A DNA stretch of 64,000 nucleotides from a bacterium 1XD42-54 (GCA_003612585.1 RAZH01000010.1:107210-171209), one strand, 5' to 3'. Positions 51,857 through 60,674 are shown, counted from the stretch's first letter. The notes: generated from the letters alone by a model not told the origin. Translations and numbers: made by a program.

Positions 51857-54767
51857 AAAAATGACAAAAAAATTTGCAGTGGCAATCGCAGGTGTGATGA
51901 TGGCGCAAGCAGGGGCGCCGCTTGTATATGCAGGAACTGCTTCGGATGGAAATACGGAGGCAGTATATGGGAAAACGGTCATATCGGCTGATCAAGGCAC
52001 TTCAGGGGCAGAAAACACTTCGGTTTCGAAAGAGGAGACGGTGTACGTAAAAGCGGATGCGGCAGGCACAGTACAGGAGATTATCGTCAGTGACTGGCTC
52101 AAAAACAGTGAAGGAAAGGCCTCCATTTCGGATCAGTCAGATCTGAAAGATATTGAAAATGTAAAAGGAGAGGAAGGGTTTTCGTCTGATGGGCAGAAGA
52201 TGACCTGGGATGCAAACGGACAGGACATTTATTATCAGGGCAGTACGCAAAAGGAGCTTCCGGTAACTGTGCGCGCGACCTATTATCTGGATGGGCGAAA
52301 GATACTTCCAGAGGAACTTGCTGGAAAGAGCGGCCATCTGAAAATTTGCTATACGTATGAAAATAAACTGAAAAATAACGACGTATATACGCCTTTTACG
52401 ATGGCCACTGGTCTAGTTCTGCCCTCTGAAAATTTCAAAAATGTCAAAGTGAACAACGGAAAAGTCATTTCAGACGGGGAAAAGGAAATCGCAGTCGGAA
52501 TCGGATTTCCTGGTATGGCAGAGAGTCTGAAGCTTCAGGACACAGAACTTTTGAAAGACGTCAAACTTCCGGAAACGTTTGAAATTGAGGCAGATGTAAC
52601 AGACTGTAAGCTGGCGATGACAATGACAGTAGCTGTTCCTCTGAATCTGGATACGTTTGGTCTTGATGAGATCGAGGGGATGGAGGACCTTGAAGAATTA
52701 TTTACAGAACTGACGGATGCAGCAACGCAACTTGTGGATGGAAGCGGGGAGCTGGCAGACGGAGTGAAAACATTACAGGATGCCTGTACAGAATTGATCG
52801 ACGGTATGAACACTGTGGATGAAAACATGGGAACACTTGCCAGTGGAATTGCAACGCTGAACGAAAAAAAGGATGATCTGACTGCCGGGATCGGTACTTT
52901 GGCAGATGGGATTGGTACTTTAAACGACAAAAAAAGTATGTTTGTGCAGGGAGTTGGCGATCTGGCTTCCGGAGCAACAGAGCTTCGGAAAGGGATGAAT
53001 ACCGTGAAAAAAGGCAGTAAAGAACTTGCAGGAAACAGTAAAAAGCTGGAAGCCGGAGCGAAAGAACTTGCGTCGGGCTCAGGTAGCAAACAGCTTACGG
53101 AAGGCAGCAAGGCACTTGTGGAAGGCAGCAAAGAGCTTGCACAGGGTAGTCAGACACTTGCGGATGGAATTACGGCGCTTGTGGAAGGGGAAGATGGCAA
53201 AAAGCTTCTGGCTGGCGGCCAGGCTCTTGAAACAGGCAGCCAGAGCCTTGTAAAAAATTTAGGAGAATATACAGACGGAGTAGATCAGATTGCAGAGGGA
53301 CTGCCGGGATATGTGGACGGCGTTGATCAGTATATGCAAAGTGTACAAAATTATGTCGGGGCAGTGAACGGGCTTTTGGATGGCATAACAGCGGGTTCTA
53401 CCACCACTTCTGTGGACAGTGGTACGCAGCAAAGGATGATTGCGGAAGTAGAGCAGATTGCAGTCGGAGAGCCGGAAGTACAGCAGGTATCCGACATAGT
53501 GAAAGAACAGATTTACAGGGAACCGGTTGTGAAAGCGGAAGCGCAGGTGACGAAAACTACGATTAATGAAGAGGCGGTTGAAAATATTCAGACCGTTCTG
53601 GCAAATTTGCAGGATGTGCAAAATACGATTAACGGTGCGACAACAAAAGAAGATCTGATCAGACTGTATGCTTCTTATGATGCGTATGTGGCAGAGCTGA
53701 ATGACTGTATTACATTGCTCAGCGGTGCACTTGGGGGAATTCAGGAGGAGACGATTGACACAGTTACAATGGAACAGACCGTTGAGCAGACCATTGAGCA
53801 GCCGGTACAGACCAGAGCTTTGATGGCAGCGCCTCAGGTTATCATGGAGACGACGGGCGGTGGAGACGGTACAGGCAGCGACGCTCAGATGCAGATGGAT
53901 CAAGCTGTCCTTGCCCAGACAGCAGCAGCTCTTCGCGGTGCGGGGACACAGCTTACGGAAGGAGAAGAGATACAGGCGCTGAAACTAGGTGGATCAGCTT
54001 TAAAAGATGGAGCAGTTCTGCTTGGGGCAGCGGACCCGCAGACCGGCGCGACAGCATCCCAGATGCTGACTGGCGGTGCTCAGCAGTTGTCAGAAGGAGC
54101 GGTAGCGTTGCATGGAGGAGTGAGCGCAGTCTTTGAAGCTGCCGCGACACAGTTAAAACCGGGAGCAGATGCCCTGGCGTTAGGCCTTGGCAGTCTGGCA
54201 GAGGGAGCAGACGCCCTTGACAGTGGCCTGGAACAGCTTTTGGGCGGCGCACAGACATTGGATAGGAATCTTGAAAAATTTGCAGCAGCAACGGCTTCTT
54301 TGTCTGCGGGAACAAACAAACTTTATAGCGGGGCAAAAGAACTGGAAAACGGAACAGATCAGTTAAACAGTGGAGCAGCAATTTTGAGTGCCGGGATTGT
54401 GCAGCTTGCAGACGGAAGCGTAAGGCTGGCAAGCGGAGCAGGTGAACTTGCGGACGGTGTACAGCAGCTTGCCGATGGCAGTGCAAAACTGAAAGATGGG
54501 ACGGCCCAGCTTGCAGAAGGCGGAGAAGACCTGGATGAAGGTGTAGAAGATCTGAAAAACGGAGCTGATGAGCTTCGCGACGGTATGAAAGAATTCAATG
54601 AAAAGGGAATTGAAAAGATTACCGATTTCCTGGAGGAAGACGTACAGGAACTGCTTGACCGGCTTGAGGCAGTACAGACCGCGGGAGAGGATTACAAACT
54701 CTTCAGCGATTCCGGAAATATGGATGGAAATGTCAAGTTCATTATCGAGACAGCGGCAATCGAGTGA
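51843..54767 (+). CDS. secreted LxxG heptad-repeat protein, YhgE/Pip-like
   Basis: The 974-residue protein starts with a signal peptide (KKFAVAIAGVMMAQAGAPLVYA), then an N-terminal beta domain (about 50-280). It continues with long arrays of seven-residue LxxG-type repeats (for example LADGIGTLNDKK, LASGAGELADGVQQLADG) at about 295-500 and 720-930, separated by an insert at about 500-700 containing a Gln/Glu/Thr-rich stretch. Such repeats form a long helical stalk in YhgE/Pip proteins. The usual C-terminal membrane domain is missing here, so the coupled MMPL protein may supply the membrane part (inference). Confidence 0.8.
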   Translation: MNRNKKMTKKFAVAIAGVMMAQAGAPLVYAGTASDGNTEAVYGKTVISADQGTSGAENTSVSKEETVYVKADAAGTVQEIIVSDWLKNSEGKASISDQSDLKDIENVKGEEGFSSDGQKMTWDANGQDIYYQGSTQKELPVTVRATYYLDGRKILPEELAGKSGHLKICYTYENKLKNNDVYTPFTMATGLVLPSENFKNVKVNNGKVISDGEKEIAVGIGFPGMAESLKLQDTELLKDVKLPETFEIEADVTDCKLAMTMTVAVPLNLDTFGLDEIEGMEDLEELFTELTDAATQLVDGSGELADGVKTLQDACTELIDGMNTVDENMGTLASGIATLNEKKDDLTAGIGTLADGIGTLNDKKSMFVQGVGDLASGATELRKGMNTVKKGSKELAGNSKKLEAGAKELASGSGSKQLTEGSKALVEGSKELAQGSQTLADGITALVEGEDGKKLLAGGQALETGSQSLVKNLGEYTDGVDQIAEGLPGYVDGVDQYMQSVQNYVGAVNGLLDGITAGSTTTSVDSGTQQRMIAEVEQIAVGEPEVQQVSDIVKEQIYREPVVKAEAQVTKTTINEEAVENIQTVLANLQDVQNTINGATTKEDLIRLYASYDAYVAELNDCITLLSGALGGIQEETIDTVTMEQTVEQTIEQPVQTRALMAAPQVIMETTGGGDGTGSDAQMQMDQAVLAQTAAALRGAGTQLTEGEEIQALKLGGSALKDGAVLLGAADPQTGATASQMLTGGAQQLSEGAVALHGGVSAVFEAAATQLKPGADALALGLGSLAEGADALDSGLEQLLGGAQTLDRNLEKFAAATASLSAGTNKLYSGAKELENGTDQLNSGAAILSAGIVQLADGSVRLASGAGELADGVQQLADGSAKLKDGTAQLAEGGEDLDEGVEDLKNGADELRDGMKEFNEKGIEKITDFLEEDVQELLDRLEAVQTAGEDYKLFSDSGNMDGNVKFIIETAAIE

Positions 54768-54821
54768 CAGGCTTTGGTTGAAAAAAGTTTGCAGATATTA
54801 TTCAGATATTTATAAAAACAG

Positions 54822-54852
54822 AGGGCAAGGCTGTATGGCTTTGCCTTCTTTT
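54822..54852 (+). terminator. terminator of the MMPL operon
   Basis: AGGGCAAGGC pairs with GCTTTGCCTT across TGTATG, followed by CTTTTG. Confidence 0.65.
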
Positions 54853-54938
54853 GTTGAAATAGCCCCCAGAATAAAAAGGAGTGTAAATCAGTCGGAAGTC
54901 CAACAAAATTTACACTCAGTTCAGGTGTGATGTTTGTG

Positions 54939-55364
54939 TTATGATATATTTCTGATTTTCTTCATATCATTAATGTCAGAGGTATTGCGCGAAATCTGGT
55001 TACTGTGCATCTGCTGCTGCCCGATGATGATCCTGAGCATGTCCTTGATGTCGGTAATCGTTTCTTTGTAATCAGCATAGAATTCAAGGGTTTTTTCATA
55101 GTTGAGATCAACTTTAGCGTTGATTTCGTTTACTTTGGCATCAACGGCGTCGACTTTGGCATCAACGGCGTCGACTTTGGCATCAACGGCGTCGACTTTG
55201 GCATCAACGGCGTCGACTTTGGCATCAACGGCGTCGACTTTGGCATCAACGGCGTCGACTTTGGCATCAACAGAGCCAATTTTTAATTTGATATCAGTGA
55301 GCTCTGTCTGCATTTGTTGTTGATTTGTAAGTAGCAATTCCAACAATTCTCGATCGGTCATCAT
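54939..55364 (-). CDS. coiled-coil protein with a tandem heptad repeat
   Basis: The 141-residue protein has an N-terminal TDRELLELLLTNQQQMQTELTD, a run of seven-residue units (VDAKVDA), and a C-terminal helical part (DIKDMLRIIIGQQQM). Together they form a continuous coiled coil without membrane segments. The ATG at 55364 follows AAGGAG; the open frame to 55472 lacks a site. I do not recognise a family; similar coiled-coil proteins occur near mobile or phage-derived genes. The repeats are exact at DNA level, so length is probably variable. Confidence 0.7.
   Translation of the reverse strand: MMTDRELLELLLTNQQQMQTELTDIKLKIGSVDAKVDAVDAKVDAVDAKVDAVDAKVDAVDAKVDAVDAKVDAVDAKVNEINAKVDLNYEKTLEFYADYKETITDIKDMLRIIIGQQQMHSNQISRNTSDINDMKKIRNIS
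55132..55257 (-). repeat. six perfect 21-bp tandem repeats inside the coiled-coil gene
   Basis: Six consecutive identical units beginning ACTTTGGCATCAACGGCGTC (plus strand) encode VDAKVDA on the minus strand. Flanking partial copies are diverged. The identity, including third codon positions, points to recent expansion. Each unit holds a GTCGAC palindrome. Confidence 0.95.
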
Positions 55365-55476
55365 ACCACGCTCCTTCTTCAGATTTATGAAAAAGTATAT
55401 CATATTTGAGTGATTAAGTCTATGGAGTTTGGGCTGAAAAACATTTTCCGAACCTTTTATACTGAGAGACATATAG

Positions 55477-55506
55477 TTGCATTTATAACAATTATTGTGG
55501 TATATT
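55477..55506 (+). promoter_or_regulatory. candidate promoter in the gap before the broken YHYH gene
   Basis: TTGCAT at 55477-55482 and TATATT at 55501-55506 are 18 bp apart. It lies in the 324-bp stretch 55365-55688, which otherwise holds only the small signal-peptide-like ORF described next. Confidence 0.45.
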
Positions 55507-55529
55507 ATACGAGCAAATTATAGACAATT

Positions 55530-55639
55530 ATGAAATTGTTTTTTTGAAGATTGCTTTTGTTTTAGCTGTTGCAATTGTTTTATTTGTTGCGAATATAGCT
55601 AATACGCAGTTCACGTGCTTAAAAGGCAGAACTTCGTAA
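55530..55639 (+). other. signal-peptide-like mini-ORF with a T7 tract
   Basis: An ATG at 55530 (ATG AAA TTG) is stopped by TGA after a run of seven T. With one more T it would read on as KIAFVLAVAIVLFVANIANTQ, a clear signal peptide, to the TAA at 55637. Alternatively, the same frame can start at TTG 55544, giving 31 residues. No ribosome site is seen. It may be a decayed secreted-protein gene or a leader peptide. Confidence 0.3.
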
Positions 55640-55688
55640 GTTGACGAACAGCTATGCTGTGGATGATATGAAAAGGAGGAGATTTCAG

Positions 55689-56130
55689 ATGAGAAACATA
55701 TTAAAAAGATTGGCATGGCCATCATAATGAGAATAGAAATACAAGTGGCGCAGACTGCTATTATTACTGTGATGGTAATCCGGCTCATCTGCACGATGGT
55801 GGAAGCTGTCCTTATACGAGTGTGGAGACCTATACAGGCAGCGAAGCAACCATCAATGTAGATCAAAACAGTGCGGCAGTCAATCTGGTGAATTCGGCTG
55901 ACGAAGGAATAGAGGTAAGCTCCGGAATAAATATAACGGTTTCCAAAGATCTGATAAAGATTATCCAGGCAGTGCTGAACCAAAAGGGATATAGTTGCGG
56001 CACAGTTGATGGGGTTGCTGGGACTAAGACAAAAGAGTCTTTAAAAAAATTTTTAGAAGAGCAAAAGCATAATAATACCACAGACCACCTCATTTTGTCG
56101 ATACTTGCAGCAGGCTTGGGCGTTGAATAA
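55689..56130 (+). pseudogene. frameshifted YHYH/peptidoglycan-binding protein gene
   Basis: A strong AAAAGGAGG site precedes ATG 55689, but that frame stops after 12 codons. From about 55705 the neighbouring frame encodes WHGHHNENRN, then CYYYCDGNPAHLHDGG and CPYTS, the YHYH-type Cys/His module of secreted proteins. It continues with a peptidoglycan-binding-like domain (IIQAVLNQKGYSCGTVDGV then GTKTKESLKKFL). One base less in the A-run at 55703-55707 would join the frames, but even then no signal peptide would be present. It is therefore read as a broken gene; a GTG at 55822 could still give a 102-residue fragment. Confidence 0.65.
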
Positions 56131-56176
56131 TAGAAAAATCACCAAAAAAGCTGTGAAAATCTGTTTGAAATTATAC

Positions 56177-56205
56177 TTGTAAGTAGTCTGATCATAGGAT
56201 ATAAT
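56177..56205 (+). promoter_or_regulatory. promoter of the FMN riboswitch-ribU unit
   Basis: TTGTAA at 56177-56182 and a perfect TATAAT at 56200-56205 are separated by 17 bp, about 20 bp before the aptamer. Confidence 0.75.
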
Positions 56206-56225
56206 GACAGAAATTTAAGAATTGG

Positions 56226-56421
56226 TTCTTCGGGGCGGGGTGACTTTTATCCGGCATTTGTAGTCTGAGAAATGAGAATTCCCCACCGGCGGTATAGTCC
56301 GCGACCCGCTTAGGCGGCTGAACCGGTGAGATCAGAGGGAGCTTGCAGGCGTATTTGCCAGATAGTTTCAAAAAGATGGATTCCGGTACCGACAGTATAG
56401 TCTGGATGTGAGAAGAAGCAG
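56226..56421 (+). ncRNA. FMN riboswitch (RFN element)
   Basis: The conserved RFN blocks appear in order: CTTCGGGGCGGGGTGA, TTCCCCACCGGCGGTATAG, CCGCGACCC, GAACCGGTGA, GATTCCGGTACCGACAGTAT and AGTCTGGATG with GAGAAGAAG. FMN binding should favour the downstream terminator and shut off ribU. Confidence 0.95.
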
Positions 56422-56438
56422 CATATTGTAATGATATG

Positions 56439-56478
56439 GGCGGCCACGGAGTTTTTACATATTCCGTTCCGCCTTTTT
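56439..56478 (+). terminator. FMN riboswitch expression-platform terminator
   Basis: GGCGG-cc-ACGGA pairs with TCCGT-tc-CGCC, followed by a T6 run. It lies between the aptamer and ribU. Confidence 0.85.
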
Positions 56479-56578
56479 TGTATGCGCAACAGTGCATATA
56501 CAACATTTATGGAGCAGCCGGAAGGAACTTTTCTTAAAGGGATTTTCCCAAATGAATAAAAGAAAAGGAGAACAAAAC

Positions 56579-57340
56579 ATGGGATTTTTGGAAGCAGCAG
56601 CAGAAAATCTGCAATTTCTTTTTATCAGTCTGGTTGTTGTTTTGTCAATTGTCGGGGTATCAGAACTGGTGGAGAGAAAAATTTTAAAGGACAGTATGAC
56701 GCGCGTAAAGAAGACGCATTTTCTTACTTTGTGTGCTATGCTTGGAGCGCTTGCCACATTGTTGCATCTTTATGATTTTCCTGTGCCGTTTTTGGCGCCG
56801 GATTTTTACAAACTGGATTTCAGCGAGGTTCCGGTTATGATTGGAGCCTTTTATCTCGGGCCTGTTGGCGGTGTTATCATTGAACTGGTTAAAATTCTTT
56901 TGAAGCTGGTAGTCAAGGGGACTTCGACTGCTTTTGTCGGAGATCTTGCCAATTTTGTAATCGGTTGCTCCTTCGTGGTGCCTGCGTCTATTGTATATCA
57001 TACGAAAAAGACGCGGAAAATGGCGATTGCCGGTCTTGTATCAGGTACGGCCGTCATGACAGTATTTGGAAGTATGTTTAATGCAATTTATCTGCTGCCG
57101 GCATTTTCGAAGCTTTATGGTTTACCGCTGGATACATTGGTAGGCATGGGAACTGCTGTCAATCCGGCAATCGACAGTATTTCGATGCTTGTCCTTTTGG
57201 CAGTGGCTCCGCTGAATCTCTTAAAAGGTGTATTGATTTCTGGGCTGACTATGGTATTATATAAGCGGGTCAGCCAGGTTCTGCATAATGCAGCTCAGGA
57301 TGGCCTCACATCGGGCCAAAAGAGCCAGATGCAGAACTGA
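56579..57340 (+). CDS. ribU: riboflavin ECF transporter substrate-binding protein RibU
   Basis: RibU is the membrane S component that binds riboflavin and works with a shared ECF ATPase module. The 253-residue protein has six to seven membrane segments and the family-like block FYKLDFSEVPVMIGAFYLGPVGG. The FMN riboswitch immediately upstream fixes the substrate. The ATG at 56579 follows AAAAGGAGA. The N-terminus is longer than in many RibU proteins, with an additional membrane segment. Confidence 0.92.
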   Translation: MGFLEAAAENLQFLFISLVVVLSIVGVSELVERKILKDSMTRVKKTHFLTLCAMLGALATLLHLYDFPVPFLAPDFYKLDFSEVPVMIGAFYLGPVGGVIIELVKILLKLVVKGTSTAFVGDLANFVIGCSFVVPASIVYHTKKTRKMAIAGLVSGTAVMTVFGSMFNAIYLLPAFSKLYGLPLDTLVGMGTAVNPAIDSISMLVLLAVAPLNLLKGVLISGLTMVLYKRVSQVLHNAAQDGLTSGQKSQMQN

Positions 57341-57434
57341 GCAGAGAGAAATGGCGGTTGGACAGAGATCTGAAAAAGCGGACAGCAGGACGCATCTGGA
57401 GAATCTGTTTAAAAGTGAGATATGACAAGGCAGG

Positions 57435-57477
57435 GCTGTCGCACAATCTGCATTTTGTGCGACAGCTTTTTGTTTTT
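57435..57477 (+). terminator. intrinsic terminator after ribU
   Basis: GCTGTCGCACAA (57435-57446) pairs perfectly with TTGTGCGACAGC (57455-57466), followed by TTTTTGTTTTT. Confidence 0.9.
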
Positions 57478-57492
57478 GGGGAGGATGATGCT

Positions 57493-58131
57493 ATGGGTAA
57501 GATAAAGAAAGTTCAACAGGCTACAAGCAATCCATATGTGAATTTATATAATCTGGAAGTGGAGAATCGCGTCGGGGGACAGGGATATTATTATGTGGCT
57601 TCAAGGGCCAAAGATAAGGAGCATCTCGAATTGTCCACAAAACAGCAACAGCCGGATGGCGTCATTATATACAGTCTGTATGGAGAAAAACGGGATCGGG
57701 TTGTGTTGGTTCGGCAGTACCGCTATGCGATTGATAATTATATTTATGAATTTCCGGCAGGGCTTGTTGAACCAGGGGAAGATTATCATGCATCTGCGGT
57801 GCGGGAAATGAAAGAGGAAACTGGCCTTACACTACATCCGCTTAAGGTTGACACAATCTACGAAAAACCGTATTATACTACGATAGGGATGACAGATGAG
57901 TGCTGCGGAACTGTGTACGGATATGCCGATGGCGAAATTAATATGGATGCATTGGAAGACAGTGAGGAAATTGAGGTTGTGCTTGCAGACCGGGATGAGG
58001 TGCGGCGTATTTTGAGGGAAGAACGTGTTGCTGTTGTGTGTTCCTACATGTTAATGCACTTTTTACAGGATGAAGAGCCATTTGCATTTCTTCATGCAGA
58101 CAGAGGAGAAGGAGCAGGATTTTCTGAATAG
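57493..58131 (+). CDS. NUDIX hydrolase, ADP-ribose pyrophosphatase-like
   Basis: The 212-residue protein has the Nudix box GLVEPGEDYHASAVREMKEETGL with REMKEET as the metal-binding core, an N-terminal beta domain (LYNLEVENRVGGQGYYYV) as in ADP-ribose pyrophosphatases, and RQYRYAIDNYIYEFPAG before the box. It probably hydrolyses ADP-ribose or a related nucleotide sugar. GGGGAGGATG precedes the ATG at 57493, directly after the ribU terminator. Confidence 0.88.
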   Translation: MGKIKKVQQATSNPYVNLYNLEVENRVGGQGYYYVASRAKDKEHLELSTKQQQPDGVIIYSLYGEKRDRVVLVRQYRYAIDNYIYEFPAGLVEPGEDYHASAVREMKEETGLTLHPLKVDTIYEKPYYTTIGMTDECCGTVYGYADGEINMDALEDSEEIEVVLADRDEVRRILREERVAVVCSYMLMHFLQDEEPFAFLHADRGEGAGFSE

Positions 58132-58193
58132 CAGGGTATGATTGCTGTGATTTATTCAGAATGTCGCGTTTGGCAGTTGGGAGGAAGCTATTT

Positions 58194-58691
58194 ATGAAAA
58201 CGGAATTTGATATTAAAATGACGACGGCGAGTATGTATCGTTTTCTGATGTATCATGCGTACCACAGCTTCAGTGGGATATTCAGTATTGTGGCAGGAGC
58301 GGCTCTGATTTTTTATTATATTTGGAGTTTGGGAAAAGGCGGTGCAAATACATGGATTTATCTGTTATTTGGCACATTGTTTCTGGTTTATCAGCCATGG
58401 ACGCTTTATACTGGGGCAGTGAAGCAGGCAAAACTAAACCCGGTTTTTAAAAATCCGCTTCATTATACACTTTCCGAGGAAGGCATTCTGGCGAGACAGG
58501 GGGAAGCGGAAAGTAACGTAGCGTGGACTGCTGTCCGGAAAGTAAGAGAAACTTCTGACAGTATCCTGATTTACACGGGGCCGAAAAATGCCTGTATTCT
58601 TATAAAGAAGCAGATGGGATCGCAGACGGAAAACGTACGAGAGATTCTGAAAAAGAATGTATCTCCTGCGCTTGTAAAGTTAAAAAGATAA
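58194..58691 (+). CDS. YcxB-like membrane protein
   Basis: The 165-residue protein has two membrane segments (FSIVAGAALIFYYIWSL and WIYLLFGTLFLVYQPW) and a C-terminal beta domain (HYTLSEEGILARQGEAESNVAW, then ILIYTGPKNACILIKK) typical of YcxB-like proteins. Function is unknown. GGGAGGAAG precedes the ATG at 58194. It lies just before tsaE and is probably co-transcribed. Confidence 0.8.
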   Translation: MKTEFDIKMTTASMYRFLMYHAYHSFSGIFSIVAGAALIFYYIWSLGKGGANTWIYLLFGTLFLVYQPWTLYTGAVKQAKLNPVFKNPLHYTLSEEGILARQGEAESNVAWTAVRKVRETSDSILIYTGPKNACILIKKQMGSQTENVREILKKNVSPALVKLKR

Positions 58692-58710
58692 GTGTCAGGG
58701 AGGGAATCAA

Positions 58711-59145
58711 ATGATTATAGAAACGAATTCGGAAAAAGAAACACGCGAGGTTGGACGGCAGATTGCCAGGGATGCGCAGGCAGGGCAGGTGTTTGCCCTG
58801 GTGGGGGATCTAGGGGTCGGCAAGACCGTTTTTACGCAGGGAATGGCAGAAGGACTGGGCATTTCAGAACCGGTAAACAGTCCGACATTTACCATTCTTC
58901 AGGTATATGAGGGAGGACAACTTCCGTTTTATCATTTCGATGTATATCGAATTGAAGAACCAGAGGAGATGGAAGAGATCGGGTATGAGGACTGTTTTTA
59001 CGGGAACGGTATCTGTCTTGTGGAATGGGCGGATCTGATCCGGGAGCTTATGCCGGAGCATACTGTAACGATTACGATTGAGAAAGATTTGAGCCGTGGT
59101 TTTGACTTTCGGAAAATTACGGTGGAACAGGAGAATGGAAAATGA
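58711..59145 (+). CDS. tsaE: tRNA t6A biosynthesis ATPase TsaE
   Basis: TsaE is the P-loop ATPase of the t6A37 complex. The 144-residue protein has LVGDLGVGKTVFTQGMA, NSPTFTILQVYE and YHFDVYRI, with VEWADLI near the C-terminus. CAGGGAGGG precedes the ATG. The stop overlaps the tsaB start by 4 bp. Confidence 0.95.
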   Translation: MIIETNSEKETREVGRQIARDAQAGQVFALVGDLGVGKTVFTQGMAEGLGISEPVNSPTFTILQVYEGGQLPFYHFDVYRIEEPEEMEEIGYEDCFYGNGICLVEWADLIRELMPEHTVTITIEKDLSRGFDFRKITVEQENGK

Positions 59146-59891
59146 AAATACTGGCATTGGACAGCTCCGGCCTTGTGGCGTCTGTAGCAGTGGTGGCAGA
59201 TGACGTATTGCTGGCAGAATATACAGTAAACTATAAAAAAACACATTCACAGACACTCCTTCCCATGCTCAATGAGGTTGCCAGAATGATTGAGCTGGAT
59301 CTGCACTCGATTGATGCGATTGCGGTGGCAGCGGGGCCAGGGTCGTTTACAGGGCTTCGCATCGGTTCTGCGACAGCAAAAGGGCTTGGTTTTGCGTTAG
59401 AAAAACCACTGGTGCATATTCCAACTGTGGATGCGCTGGCCTGCAATTTATACGGATACGACGGTTATATATGCCCGCTTATGGACGCACGTCGAAATCA
59501 GGTTTACACGGGGATTTACTGTTTTGAAAATGGATGTCTCCGGACGCTGGAGGCTCAGAGTCCAATGGCAGTGGAAGAAATTATCGGGAAATTGAACGCA
59601 CTTGGAAAAAAAGTGGTTTTTTTGGGAGACGGTGTTCCAGTTTATCAGGAATTGCTGGAAAAATGGATGGAGGTACCTTTCGCCTATGCTCCGGCGCATA
59701 TGAACCGCCAGCGAGCAGCATCGGTAGCGTTTCTTGCGAGTCGGTATATAAAAGAAGGAAAAACAGAGTCTGCGGCAGATCACGTTCCGGATTATCTTCG
59801 CATGTCTCAGGCAGAGCGCGAACGGGCGGAAGCGCAGAAACGGTCAGCAGAGCCAGAGAAAGGCGGAATCATCAGCGATGACAGATCTTGA
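59142..59891 (+). CDS. tsaB: tRNA t6A biosynthesis scaffold TsaB
   Basis: TsaB is the inactive ASKHA-fold partner of TsaD. The 249-residue protein starts MKILALDSSGLVASVAVV and has VAAGPGSFTGLRIGSATAKGL, the family signature. A charged C-terminal tail extends beyond the core. It overlaps tsaE and rimI, so the three genes form one translationally coupled unit. Confidence 0.95.
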   Translation: MKILALDSSGLVASVAVVADDVLLAEYTVNYKKTHSQTLLPMLNEVARMIELDLHSIDAIAVAAGPGSFTGLRIGSATAKGLGFALEKPLVHIPTVDALACNLYGYDGYICPLMDARRNQVYTGIYCFENGCLRTLEAQSPMAVEEIIGKLNALGKKVVFLGDGVPVYQELLEKWMEVPFAYAPAHMNRQRAASVAFLASRYIKEGKTESAADHVPDYLRMSQAERERAEAQKRSAEPEKGGIISDDRS

Positions 59892-60321
59892 GATAGAGCG
59901 AATGCATCCGGGAGATGTGAAAGAGGCGGCGGCGCTGGAGGCTCAGATTTTTACAATGCCGTGGAGTGAGGAAGGGTTTCGCTCTGCGCTGAGTTCCCCG
60001 GATACATTATATTTATCTGCAAAACAAAACGGAAGATTAATCGGATACTGTGGTTTCTGGCAGTCTTTTGATGAGGCGGATATCACAAACGTTGCGGTAT
60101 GCGAGCGTTGCCGTGGAAGGGGAGTGGGGTATCAGATGCTTGCCGAGCTGATGCGTCTTGGCAGAGAACGCGGAGTTTTGCGGTACACACTGGAAGTACG
60201 CACAGGGAATGCAGCGGCAGTTCATCTGTATGAAAAACTGGGTTTTGTTTCTGCTGGTATCCGAAAAAATTTTTATGAACGACCACGCGAAGATGCTTTG
60301 ATTATGTGGACAGATGAATAA
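59878..60321 (+). CDS. rimI: ribosomal protein S18-alanine N-acetyltransferase RimI-like
   Basis: The GNAT acetyltransferase of 147 residues has ITNVAVCERCRGRGVGYQML (acetyl-CoA loop RGRGVG) and LEVRTGNAAAVHLYEKLGF. RimI is commonly next to tsaB/tsaD. It modifies the N-terminus of S18 and possibly other proteins. It overlaps tsaB by 14 bp. Confidence 0.92.
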   Translation: MTDLEIERMHPGDVKEAAALEAQIFTMPWSEEGFRSALSSPDTLYLSAKQNGRLIGYCGFWQSFDEADITNVAVCERCRGRGVGYQMLAELMRLGRERGVLRYTLEVRTGNAAAVHLYEKLGFVSAGIRKNFYERPREDALIMWTDE

Positions 60322-60458
60322 AAAAAATTGCTGAAAAAATAAAAACGGAATAAGCTGCCTGTGTTCTCGGGAATTCCCAGTAGCCATAAAAGGAACGCAG
60401 ATTTATAATGATCCTTGTCTGCAAGGACATAAAATGTCAGAACACAGGAGGGATCAGG

Positions 60459-60674
60459 ATGGAAACGAAAAAAGTACTACGCTGTAACGGTTGTGGGAAA
60501 AATATTTCTTCAGAAAATGGTATGATCCGGGAAGGGGTACTTCAGGTAGACTGGAACTGGGGATATTTTTCGGAAAAAGATGGTGAAAAGCATTCTTTCT
60601 GTCTGTGTGAGGCATGCTATGACAGAATACGGAAGTCTTTCGTATTGCCAGTCACGGTAGAGGATTACTTGTAA
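60459..60674 (+). CDS. small zinc-ribbon-like protein
   Basis: The 71-residue protein has CNGCGKN near the N-terminus and CLCEACYDRI near the C-terminus, giving two CxxC-type pairs for one zinc site, with GVLQVDWNWGYFSEKDG between them. Function is unknown. ACAGGAGGG precedes the ATG at 60459. It lies between rimI and rnz in the same direction. Confidence 0.75.
   Translation: METKKVLRCNGCGKNISSENGMIREGVLQVDWNWGYFSEKDGEKHSFCLCEACYDRIRKSFVLPVTVEDYL

Noticed and set aside
53259..53903. 214-codon minus-strand open frame
   Set aside because: It is Cys/His/Leu-rich with no ribosome site and lies antisense to the insert of the LxxG protein.
52535..54598. Several long open frames on the minus strand opposite the LxxG-repeat gene
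   Set aside because: They follow the repetitive composition of the sense gene, have no ribosome sites and show Ser/Pro-rich low-complexity translations, so they are shadows.
55132..55266. Short regular repeats that could suggest a CRISPR array
   Set aside because: The 21-bp units are directly adjacent without spacers, lie inside an open frame and encode exact heptads, so they are a coding tandem repeat.
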